Origin: Pseudomonas_S sp047607345
Lineage (GTDB): Bacteria; Pseudomonadota; Gammaproteobacteria; Xanthomonadales; Xanthomonadaceae
Assembly: GCA_047607345.1 (NCBI GenBank)
Contig: JASGDF010000152.1
Coordinates: forward strand, 1 to 31,016
DNA length: 31,016 nucleotides
Direction: 5' to 3'
The notes below the pieces were generated by a model. That model was not told the origin of the DNA. It saw nothing but the letters and a program-made list of their open reading frames with translations, and searched no databases. Both the position numbers and the translations under genes were made by a program. Shown in pieces: positions 23,922-30,924 of this stretch. Position 1 is the stretch's first letter, and every line of letters begins with the position of its first letter.

Positions 23922-24157
23922 TGCCCGTCGCTGTCCTTCGCCGGCTTCTGGGTGCCGTCGGTGGACGACGAGGTCTGGTCAGTCGGCTGGTCAGTCGGCT
24001 GGTCGGTCTGCGCCGGCGCCGCCTCGCTGGCCGGATGCGCCTCCACCGGCACCGGCTTCTGCGGCATCACCAGCGGCCCCTTGTTGCCGCAGGCGGCCAA
24101 CGCGAGGAAGGTCGCACCGACCAGTGCGATACGGAAAATGCGGGGCTTGGTACTCAT
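23918..24157 (-). CDS. lptM: LptM (YifL)-type small lipoprotein
   Basis: The 79-residue lipoprotein has lipobox LAAC (Cys23) followed by the LptM signature CGNKGPLVMPQ. LptM assists the oxidative maturation of the LPS transport translocon LptDE in Escherichia coli, where yifL also lies directly before dapF. The C-terminal half is a low-complexity, hydrophilic tail (TDQPTDQPTDQTSSSTDG) coded by three 12-bp tandem units at 23975-24010. The stop overlaps the dapF start by four bases. Confidence 0.9.
   Translation of the reverse strand: MSTKPRIFRIALVGATFLALAACGNKGPLVMPQKPVPVEAHPASEAAPAQTDQPTDQPTDQTSSSTDGTQKPAKDSDGQ
23975..24010 (-). repeat. Three 12-bp tandem units in lptM
   Basis: CTGGTCAGTCGG occurs at 23975-23986 and 23987-23998, with a diverged third unit at 23999-24010, coding for repeated Thr-Asp-Gln-Pro. 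The unit length is a multiple of three, so copy-number change would only lengthen or shorten the tail. Confidence 0.8.
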
Positions 24158-24244
24158 CCTGCGAGTATAGCCACAAGGCCATGAATCCCGCGTTCCGCCG
24201 GGCGCGCCGAGCTTGCTGGCGTGATGCCAGGCTCTCGCCCGGCG

Positions 24245-24640
24245 CTACCGGACTTGATCGATCTTCGGCGGCGGCTCGGGACGCAGCCACAGCCAGCTCG
24301 CGACCACCACCATCGGTCCGATGGAAACGCACCAGACCCAGGGCCGGTCCACGACCACCAGTACGATCAACGCGCATGCGCCCATCGCCAGCGAAGCCAT
24401 CCACTTGCCGCGCCGGCTGACCGCACCGTGGTTCTCCCAGTCGGCGATCGCCGGACCGAAGCGCGGGTCGTTGAGCAACCGCTGCCGCAAGCGTTCCGAA
24501 CCACGGGTCGCCGCCCATGCCGCGATCAGGATGAACACCGTCGTCGGCAGGCCCGGCACGAAGATGCCGATGATGCCGGTGCCCAGGCTGGCATAAGCCA
24601 GCAGCCACCAGGCCCAGCGGAAGCGCGTCGGTCGTGTCAC
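24245..24640 (-). CDS. DUF454 / YbaN-family inner-membrane protein
   Basis: The 131-residue protein has three to four hydrophobic segments. It shows the DUF454 signature YASLGTGIIGIFVPGLPTTVFILIAAWAATRGSERLRQRLLNDPRFGPAIADWE, then hydrophobic helices (MGACALIVLVVV; MVVVASWLWL). The role of the family is unknown. The only usable start is GTG 24638-24640; no ATG occurs in the first half. The array of GGGATTC heptamers begins at the very next base upstream, so no Shine-Dalgarno sequence exists there. The 87 bases to lptM contain nothing evident. Confidence 0.85.
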   Translation of the reverse strand: MTRPTRFRWAWWLLAYASLGTGIIGIFVPGLPTTVFILIAAWAATRGSERLRQRLLNDPRFGPAIADWENHGAVSRRGKWMASLAMGACALIVLVVVDRPWVWCVSIGPMVVVASWLWLRPEPPPKIDQVR

Positions 24641-24724
24641 GGGATTCGGGATTCGGAATTCGGGATTCGGGATTCGGGATTCGGGATTCGGGATTCGGGA
24701 TTCGGGATTCGGGATTCGGGATGA
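24641..24724. repeat. GGGATTC heptamer array (11 copies) at the DUF454 start
   Basis: Eleven consecutive heptamers run from 24641 to 24717. All are GGGATTC except the third (GGAATTC), and a broken copy follows. The array touches the GTG start codon of the DUF454 gene. Seven is not a multiple of three, so slippage would shift any frame read through it and change promoter spacing. Confidence 0.95.
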
Positions 24725-24746
24725 TTATGGTCCCATCGATGCCCCT

Positions 24747-24880
24747 GTAGGAGCGACTCCGGGTGGCCTCGGGCCATCAGTCGCGATGGGGCCTTGCATG
24801 CGGATCCTTCGCAAAAACACCGCACATCCCTGTGCGGGGATTCAAGGAGAAAGCCCCATCGCGACTGAGGTCGCTCCTAC
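24747..24880. repeat. Composite repeat: GTAG REP pair with a nested GGA-hairpin element
   Basis: The left arm is GTAGGAGCGACT and, after a short stretch, AGTCGCGATGGGGC (to 24792). The right arm AAGCCCCATCGCGACTGAGG continues into TCGCTCCTAC. Between the arms, at about 24793-24850, lies a copy of the second element on the minus strand. Its core is CCGCACA-GGGA-TGTGCGG at 24820-24837 (stem changed but still paired) and its tail is GCGAAGGATCCGCATG. The unit lies between the oligopeptidase gene end and the DUF454 gene. Confidence 0.88.
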
Positions 24881-24902
24881 AGGAGGCCACCGTCGCCCTC
24901 GA

Positions 24903-27071
24903 TCAGCGCGCTTCCGGCACGCCCAGCTGGTCCAGCAGGAACGCATACGACTCGGCCAGCTCGCGGTAACGGCGGAAGCGGCCCGACTTGCCGCCGTGGC
25001 CGGCCTCCATGTTGGTGCGCAACACGATCGGGCGCTCGCCGGTGTTCTGATCGCGCAGCTTCGCCACCCACTTGGCCGGCTCCCAGTACTGCACCTGCGA
25101 ATCCCACAGGCCGGTGCCGACGAACAGCGCCGGATAGGCTTGCCGGCGCACGTTATCGTAGGGCGAATAACTCAGCATGTAGTCGTAGAACGGCTTCTGC
25201 TCGGGGTTGCCCCACTCGTCGTACTCGTTGGTGGTCAGCGGGATCGACGGATCGAGCATCGTCGTCACCACGTCCACGAACGGCACCTGCGCGACCATCA
25301 CCCGGTAGTCCTGCGGCGCCAGGTTCGCCACCGCGCCCATCAGCAGGCCGCCGGCGCTGCCGCCCATCGCCGCGACCCGGCCCGGGGCGGCGTAACCCAG
25401 CTTGACCAGCGCCTCGGTCACGTCGATGAAATCGTTGAAGGTGTTCTGCTTGTGCAGCAGTTTGCCGTCCTCGTACCACTGCCGGCCCATCTCCTGCCCG
25501 CCGCGGATGTGCGCGATCGCATAGACCACGCCACGGTCGAGCAGGCTCACCGCAGGCAGGTTGAAGCCCGGATCGGTGGACATGCCGTAGCTGCCGTAGG
25601 CGTACTGGTACAGCGCGCCGGTGCCGTCCTTCTTGAAGCCCTTGCGGTAGACCAGCGACACCGGCACCTTCACGCCGTCGCGCGCGCTGACCCAGACCCG
25701 CTCGGTCACGTACTGCGACGGGTCGTAGCCGATCACCGGCTGCTGCTTGAGCAGGCGGCGCTCGCCGGTGGCGACGTTCAGCTCGTAGGTGGTGGCCGGG
25801 GTGGTCAGCGAGGTATAGCCGTAGCGCAGCCATGGCGTGTCCGGCTCGGCGTTGACCGCCAACCCCATCGAGTAGGCCGGCTCGTCGGCGGCCACGTACT
25901 CGTGGCTGCCATCAGCCTTGAGCAGGCGCACGCGTTCCAGGCCCTGCGAGCGCTCCTCGATCGCGGTGAAGCCGTCGAACGACTCGAAGCCCTCGATGTA
26001 CACGTCCGGATCGTGCGCCACCCAGTCGCGCCACTGCTTGCGCGAAGTGCCATCGCTCGGCGCGGTGACCAGCTTGAAGTTCTTCGCGCCATCGGCATTG
26101 GTGCGGATCACCCAGCGCCCGTCGAAGTGGTCGGCGTCGTACTCCACGTCGCGCTCGCGCGGCGCCAGCACCGCGAACGCGCGCGGATCGGCGGCCGGCG
26201 CGTAGCGCAGTTCCGAGGACACCGTGCTGTCCACGCCGATGGTGATGTAGCGGTCGTCGCGGGTGCGGCCGATGCCCATGTAGAAGCTGTCGTCGTGTTC
26301 CTCGTAGACCAGCGCGTCGTCCTTGGCCGGGGTGCCGAGCACGTGCTTCTTCACCCGCACCGTCAGCAGCGTCTCCGGGTCGTTCTCCACGTAGAACAGA
26401 GTCTTGTTGTCGTCGGCCCAGACCACGTTCGGCGACACGCCGTGGATGATGTCCGGGTAGGTCTCGCCGGTCTCCAGATTCCTGAAGCGGATCGTGTACT
26501 GGCGGCGGCCGACGTCGTCCTCGGCCCAGGCCAGGATGCGGTTGTCCTGGCTGACCTCGGCGTCGCCGACGCTGAAGTAGCCCTTGCCCTCGGCCATCGC
26601 GTTGACGTCCAGCAGCACCTGCTCGGCGGCGAAGTCGCCGGCGGCGTTGGCCTGCTGGATCGAGCTGGCGTCCACGCCCGCGCCATCCTTGCGGCGAGCC
26701 TGCACCGGGTAGTCCTTGCCGGTCTCGAAACGGCTGTAGTACCACCAGCCACGCTCGCGGTACGGCACGCTGGCGTCGTCCTGCTTGATGCGCGCGACGA
26801 TCTCCGAGTAGAGCTTGTCCTCCAACGGCTTGAGCGGCGCCATCAGCTGGTCGGCGTAGGCGTTCTCGGCCTCCAGGTAGGCCAGCACCGCCTTGTCCTT
26901 GCGGTGGTCGTCGCGCAGCCAGTAGTAGTCGTCCTCGCGGGTGGCGCCGAACGGCGCCTTGACCACATGCGCGCGCCTGTCGGCATCCGGCGGGGCGAGG
27001 GTGGCGGCGATGGCGGAACTGGCGGGAAGGGTCATCAGGCAGGCGATCAGGAGTGGAAGGACGGGGTTCAT
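24903..27071 (-). CDS. ptrB: S9 family oligopeptidase B-like peptidase, exported
   Basis: The 722-residue serine peptidase of the prolyl oligopeptidase clan (S9A) has a signal peptide (LLIACLMTLPASSAIA|AT). A beta-propeller (residues about 80-440) limits entry to short peptides. The alpha/beta-hydrolase domain carries Ser572 (GGSAGG), Asp657 (LWDSQVQYWEPAKW) and His692 (EAGHGGKSGR), the oligopeptidase B pattern, which implies cleavage after Arg or Lys. AYGSYG and HIRGGQEMGRQWYEDGK are further family blocks. Enterobacterial PtrB is cytosolic, so the export signal marks the secreted Lysobacteraceae type. The start is ATG 27069-27071. Confidence 0.93.
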   Translation of the reverse strand: MNPVLPLLIACLMTLPASSAIAATLAPPDADRRAHVVKAPFGATREDDYYWLRDDHRKDKAVLAYLEAENAYADQLMAPLKPLEDKLYSEIVARIKQDDASVPYRERGWWYYSRFETGKDYPVQARRKDGAGVDASSIQQANAAGDFAAEQVLLDVNAMAEGKGYFSVGDAEVSQDNRILAWAEDDVGRRQYTIRFRNLETGETYPDIIHGVSPNVVWADDNKTLFYVENDPETLLTVRVKKHVLGTPAKDDALVYEEHDDSFYMGIGRTRDDRYITIGVDSTVSSELRYAPAADPRAFAVLAPRERDVEYDADHFDGRWVIRTNADGAKNFKLVTAPSDGTSRKQWRDWVAHDPDVYIEGFESFDGFTAIEERSQGLERVRLLKADGSHEYVAADEPAYSMGLAVNAEPDTPWLRYGYTSLTTPATTYELNVATGERRLLKQQPVIGYDPSQYVTERVWVSARDGVKVPVSLVYRKGFKKDGTGALYQYAYGSYGMSTDPGFNLPAVSLLDRGVVYAIAHIRGGQEMGRQWYEDGKLLHKQNTFNDFIDVTEALVKLGYAAPGRVAAMGGSAGGLLMGAVANLAPQDYRVMVAQVPFVDVVTTMLDPSIPLTTNEYDEWGNPEQKPFYDYMLSYSPYDNVRRQAYPALFVGTGLWDSQVQYWEPAKWVAKLRDQNTGERPIVLRTNMEAGHGGKSGRFRRYRELAESYAFLLDQLGVPEAR

Positions 27072-27132
27072 GTGGGGGTTCGGGAGGGGAACGCAATGGC
27101 GTCCGTGCCATCGCAGTCTGTCAGAAAAATCC

Positions 27133-27198
27133 GTAGGAGGGACTTCAGTCCCGACGGGCTTTACCGGGCAAGCCTGTCGGGACTGAAGTCCCTCCTAC
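27133..27198. repeat. GTAG-type REP pair, best-preserved copy
   Basis: GTAGGAGGGACTTCAGTCCC continues into GAC, followed by the linker GGGCTTTACCGGGCAAGCCT and the exact inverted arm GTCGGGACTGAAGTCCCTCC ending in TAC. The two 23-base arms are perfect reverse complements, so this copy serves as the reference for the family in the window. Confidence 0.95.
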
Positions 27199-27276
27199 AG
27201 AACAGCCCGTAACGGTGGCATCGCCTCGCGCGGCGGCGCGCCAGGCATCACGGCTCTTTAGGATTTCCTGCGGCGC

Positions 27277-27336
27277 GGACTGAAGTCCCTCCTACATGAC
27301 GGGGACATCGCCTCGCGCCACTGAAGCCCCTCTCAC
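27277..27336. repeat. Two solitary REP arms
   Basis: GGACTGAAGTCCCTCCTACA (27277-27296) is an isolated right arm. CCACTGAAGCCCCTCTCACA (about 27319-27336) is a diverged second one. Neither has a left partner. The second one ends about 25 bases before the aminotransferase start codon. Confidence 0.75.
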
Positions 27337-27361
27337 AAACGCATCGCCTATCATCGGCGAG

Positions 27362-28552
27362 ATGGACATCCGCAATACCCAAGCCACCGACTACAGCCGC
27401 CGCAGCCAGGACATCGCACCCTTCCACGTGATGGCGCTGCTGGCGCGCGCGCAGGCGCTGGAAGCGGCCGGCCACGACGTCATCCACCTGGAGATCGGCG
27501 AGCCGGACTTCAGCACCGCCGCGCCGGTCGTCGCCGCCGGCCAGGCTGCCCTCGCCGCCGGCCACACCCGCTACACCGCGGCGCGCGGCCTGCCGGCGCT
27601 GCGCGAAGCGATCGCCGGGTTCTACGCCTCACGCTACGGCATCGCGCTCGATCCCGGGCGCATCCTGGTCACGCCGGGCGGTTCGGGCGCCTTGCTGCTG
27701 GCGTCCAGCCTGCTGGTCGATCCCGGCCGGCACTGGCTGCTGGCCGATCCCGGCTATCCGTGCAACCGCCACTTCCTGCGCCTGGTCGAGGGCGCCGCGC
27801 AACTGGTGCCGGTGGGCCCGGACAGCGACTACCAGCTGACCCCGGCGCTGGTCGAGCGGCACTGGAACGAGGACAGCGTCGGCGCACTGGCCGCCTCGCC
27901 GGCCAACCCCACCGGCAGCGTGCTTTCCCGCGATCAGTTGGCGGCCTTGTCGGCGACGCTGAAGCCGCGCGGCGGGCACCTGGTGGTCGACGAGATCTAC
28001 CACGGCCTGACCTACGGCTTCGATGCGCCGAGCGTGCTGGAAGTGGACGACACGGCATTCGTGTTGAACAGCTTCTCCAAGTACTTCGGCATGACCGGCT
28101 GGCGCCTGGGCTGGCTGGTCGCGCCGCCGACCGCGGTGCCCGCGCTGGAGAAGCTGGCGCAGAACCTGTACATCAGCGCCTCCTCGATCGCCCAGCACGC
28201 CGCGCTGGCCTGCTTCGCGCCGGAGAGCATCGAGATCTTCGAAGCGCGCCGGCGCGAGTTCCGGCAACGCCGTGACTACCTGCTGCCGGCGCTGCGCGCG
28301 CTCGGCCTGCGCATCGAGATCGAGCCGCAGGGCGCGTTCTACCTGTATGCGGACGTGAGCGAGTTCACCGACGACGCGCAGGCATTCTGCGCGCATTTCC
28401 TGGAGACCGAGCACGTCGCGTTCACCCCGGGCCTGGATTTCGGCCACTACCGCGCCCACCACCATGTACGCATCGCCTACACCCAGGCGCTGCCGCGGCT
28501 ACGAGAGGCGGTGGCAAGGATCGAACGCGGGTTGCACCGCTGGCGCCGATGA
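27362..28552 (+). CDS. PLP-dependent class I/II aminotransferase
   Basis: The 396-residue fold-type I aminotransferase has the cofactor lysine in SFSKYFGMTGWRLGWLV. Other class I marks are LEIGEPDFSTAAP, YTAARGLPALREAIA, SPANPTGSVLS, VDEIYHGLTYG and the C-terminal arginine in VRIAYTQ. It probably uses aspartate, an aromatic or a branched amino acid; the substrate cannot be fixed from these motifs. The start is ATG 27362; an open in-frame extension to 27296 would read through REP sequence. It is a single-gene unit, convergent with the second S9 peptidase. Confidence 0.92.
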   Translation: MDIRNTQATDYSRRSQDIAPFHVMALLARAQALEAAGHDVIHLEIGEPDFSTAAPVVAAGQAALAAGHTRYTAARGLPALREAIAGFYASRYGIALDPGRILVTPGGSGALLLASSLLVDPGRHWLLADPGYPCNRHFLRLVEGAAQLVPVGPDSDYQLTPALVERHWNEDSVGALAASPANPTGSVLSRDQLAALSATLKPRGGHLVVDEIYHGLTYGFDAPSVLEVDDTAFVLNSFSKYFGMTGWRLGWLVAPPTAVPALEKLAQNLYISASSIAQHAALACFAPESIEIFEARRREFRQRRDYLLPALRALGLRIEIEPQGAFYLYADVSEFTDDAQAFCAHFLETEHVAFTPGLDFGHYRAHHHVRIAYTQALPRLREAVARIERGLHRWRR

Positions 28553-28567
28553 CAGGGCGCATTTCGT

Positions 28568-28689
28568 TTTCGTAGGAGCGGCTTCAGCCACGATGGGGCT
28601 TTCCCATCCACTTCCACGCACAGGCAGGTGCGTTGCGCTGCCAGTGACGTGCGTGAAAGCCCATCGCGGCTGAAGCCGCTCCTACGAAA
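28568..28689. repeat. Composite repeat: long REP pair with a nested hairpin element
   Basis: TTTTCGTAGGAGCGGCTTCA, extended by GCC, is perfectly mirrored by GGCTGAAGCCGCTCCTACG plus AAAA (23-bp arms). The pairing continues as CGATGGGGCTTTC versus GAAAGCCCATCG. Nested between is ACGCAC-AGGCAG-GTGCGT (28616-28633), a diverged core of the second element. It fills the gap between the convergent aminotransferase and S9 peptidase genes. Confidence 0.88.
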
Positions 28690-28773
28690 AGCGGCGGGTC
28701 GCACCGACCCGCCGCCTGGCGGCTTGCCGCGACCGGCAAAGCGGCCTGGACATCATCGCCCCGCGCGGATCGC

Positions 28774-30906
28774 TCAGCGCGCCAGCCGCTCCCACAGGAA
28801 GCTGTAGGCCAGCGCCGCCATGTGCGCGGCCTGCGCGTTGTCGGCCGCGCCGCCGTGCCCGCCCTCGATGTTCTCGTAGTAGGTCACGTCCTTGCCGGCA
28901 TCGATCATCTTCGCCGCCATCTTGCGCGCGTGCCCCGGGTGCACGCGGTCGTCGCGCGTGGAGGTCAGGAAGATCACCGGCGGATAGGTCTTCTTCGGAT
29001 CGAACAGGTGATACGGCGAAAAGGTCTTGATGAACTCCCAGTCGGCAGTATCCGGATCCCCATACTCGGCCATCCACGAGGCCCCGGCCAGCAGGTGGCT
29101 GTAGCGCTTCATGTCCAGCAACGGCACCTGCACCACCACCGCGCCGAACAGCTGCGGGTACTGGGTCAGCATGTTGCCGGTCATCAGCCCGCCGTTGCTG
29201 CCGCCCTGAACGCCCAGGTGCGCGGCCGAGGTGATCCCGCGCGCGACCAGGTCCTGCGCGACCGCGGCCATGTCCTCGTAGGCCTTGTGCCGGTTGGCCT
29301 TCAGCGCCGCCTGGTGCCAGCGCGGGCCGTACTCGCCGCCGCCGCGGATGTTGGCGACCACGTAGACGCCGCCCTTGTCCAGCCAGGCGCGGCCCAGGCC
29401 GCCGGAATAGTTCGGGGTCAGCGATATCTCGAAGCCGCCATAGCCGTACAGCAGGGTCGGCGCGCCGCCATCGAACTTCAGGTCCTTCGGCCGCACCAGG
29501 AAGTACGGCACCCGGGTACCGTCCTGGCTGGTGGCGAAGTGCTGCTCGATCACGTCCTTGCCGGCATCGAAGAACGCCGGCATGGTCTTCAGCGTCTGCG
29601 GCGCCTGGCCGACCTCGGCCAGGGCCAGCGTGGTGGGCGTCAGGTAGTCGGTGACGGTCAGCCACAGCGCGTCGGACGCGTCGCTGTCGACCGCGCCGAC
29701 CTGGACCGTGCCGAACGCCGGCGCGCCGACGAACGCGCTCGTCTTCCAGGACGCTCCCGCGCATCCTGCGCCCGCGTCACTCGCACATCCATGTGCATCG
29801 CCGGGCGTCAGCACGCTCAACCGGCTCTTGACGTCCTCCAGCACGTTCAGCACCAGGTGGTGCCGGGTCCAGCTGAAGCTGGCCAGCGAGGTAGTGTCGC
29901 TCGGCTCGAACAGCACCTCGAACTCGCGCTTGCCGGCCATGAAGTCGTCGAACCGCGCCGCCAGCAGCGAGCCGGCCTTGTAGGTCTTGCCGTCCACGGT
30001 CCACGGCTCGCGCAGCTCCAATGTCAGCCATTCGCGCTTGACGCTCTTGTTGGCCGAGTTCGGCGCATCGACCTTGGCCAGCGTGCCATCGGCCCGCCGC
30101 AGGTACAGCTCGTCGTTGTAGAACGCCAGCGTGCGGCTGACGAAATCGCGCTCGAAGCCCGGGGTATCGTCGTGCATCGCCGCGATGTACATGTCGCCCG
30201 GCTTGCCCTCGTACACCAGCGTGGCCGCGTCCAGCGGCGTGCCACGCTTCCACTGCTTGACGATGCGCGGGTAGCCCGAGCTGGTCATCGAGCCGTCGCC
30301 GAAGTCGGTGTAGACGTAGACGCTGTCCTGGTCGATCCAGCCCAGGCCGCCCTTGGCCTCCGGGCGGAAGAAGCCGCCCTCGATCCACTGCTTGCTGACC
30401 AGGTCGAACTCGCGGGTCACGTCGGCGTCGGCACCGCCGCGCGAGAGCGCGATCAGGCAGCGCCGGTATTCCGGGCGCAGGCAGTCGGCGCCATGCCAGA
30501 CCCAGTTTTCGCCCTCGGCCTGGTTCAGCGCGTCCAGATCCAGCACGGTCTCCCATTGCGGGTCGGGCTTGCGGTACTCGGCCAGCGTAGTGCGGCGCCA
30601 CAGCCCGCGCGGGTGCTGCTTGTCCTTCCAGAAGTTGTAGTAGTGCTCGCCGATCTTCTGCACACCGGGGATCTTGGCATCCGAATCGAGCACCTCGCGG
30701 ATGCTCGACTCCATCTGACTGAACGCCGGGGTGCTGGCCAGGCGGGCCTCAGTCCTGGCGTTCTGGGCCTTGACCCATTCCAGCGCCTTCTCGCCGGTGA
30801 CGTCCTCCAGCCAGGCATAGCGGTCGTTCTGCACGGCATCCTCCGCGGCGGCGGCTCCGGTGGTGATCAGGCCAGCCACCAGGCAGGCCGAGGCGAGTTT
30901 GGACAT
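28774..30906 (-). CDS. S9 family prolyl oligopeptidase, exported, with repeat insert
   Basis: The 710-residue serine peptidase has a signal peptide (SACLVAGLITTGAAAA|ED). The N-terminal part DRYAWLEDVTGEKALEWVKAQNA and the propeller are followed by the hydrolase domain with Ser570 (QGGSNGG), Asp652/653 (RDDRVHPGHA) and His684 (EGGHGG). Family blocks LLYGYGGFEISLTPNYSG and NIRGGGEYGPRWHQAAL are intact. It should cut short peptides in the periplasm or outside, probably after proline. Residues about 369-387 (GDAHGCASDAGAGCAGASWK) fall in a propeller loop and come from a palindromic repeat at 29757-29800. The start is ATG 30904-30906 with GGAGGG just upstream. Confidence 0.93.
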   Translation of the reverse strand: MSKLASACLVAGLITTGAAAAEDAVQNDRYAWLEDVTGEKALEWVKAQNARTEARLASTPAFSQMESSIREVLDSDAKIPGVQKIGEHYYNFWKDKQHPRGLWRRTTLAEYRKPDPQWETVLDLDALNQAEGENWVWHGADCLRPEYRRCLIALSRGGADADVTREFDLVSKQWIEGGFFRPEAKGGLGWIDQDSVYVYTDFGDGSMTSSGYPRIVKQWKRGTPLDAATLVYEGKPGDMYIAAMHDDTPGFERDFVSRTLAFYNDELYLRRADGTLAKVDAPNSANKSVKREWLTLELREPWTVDGKTYKAGSLLAARFDDFMAGKREFEVLFEPSDTTSLASFSWTRHHLVLNVLEDVKSRLSVLTPGDAHGCASDAGAGCAGASWKTSAFVGAPAFGTVQVGAVDSDASDALWLTVTDYLTPTTLALAEVGQAPQTLKTMPAFFDAGKDVIEQHFATSQDGTRVPYFLVRPKDLKFDGGAPTLLYGYGGFEISLTPNYSGGLGRAWLDKGGVYVVANIRGGGEYGPRWHQAALKANRHKAYEDMAAVAQDLVARGITSAAHLGVQGGSNGGLMTGNMLTQYPQLFGAVVVQVPLLDMKRYSHLLAGASWMAEYGDPDTADWEFIKTFSPYHLFDPKKTYPPVIFLTSTRDDRVHPGHARKMAAKMIDAGKDVTYYENIEGGHGGAADNAQAAHMAALAYSFLWERLAR
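29757..29800 (-). repeat. GGA-hairpin pair inserted in frame in the S9 peptidase gene
   Basis: In the sense of the mRNA, GCACA-TGGA-TGTGC (29783-29796) is followed by GCGCA-GGA-TGCGC (29759-29771). The first has the same stem and loop layout as the dispersed element core, with TGGA for GGGA. It codes for the Cys/Gly/Ala-rich insert of the peptidase and keeps the frame. Confidence 0.65.
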
Positions 30907-30924
30907 TGGCCCTCCGGGGCACAC

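Larger units (their letters stand above)
27072..27361. other. Divergent intergenic region with REP sequences
   Basis: This is a 290-base gap between the divergent oligopeptidase and aminotransferase genes. It holds a complete REP pair (27133-27198) and two single right-hand arms (27277-27296 and about 27319-27336). No promoter elements could be picked out with confidence. Confidence 0.6.

Noticed and set aside
24641..24724. CRISPR array
   Set aside because: The repeats are contiguous 7-mers without spacers and no cas genes are present.
24786..27212. Open frame of about 800 codons antisense to the exported oligopeptidase
   Set aside because: Low-complexity, Arg/His/Val-rich translation; the opposite strand has a complete S9 peptidase with its catalytic triad.
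28568..28689. Intrinsic terminator between convergent genes
   Set aside because: The T and A runs lie within the base of the stem and no T tract follows the hairpin on either strand. It is better explained as a composite REP.
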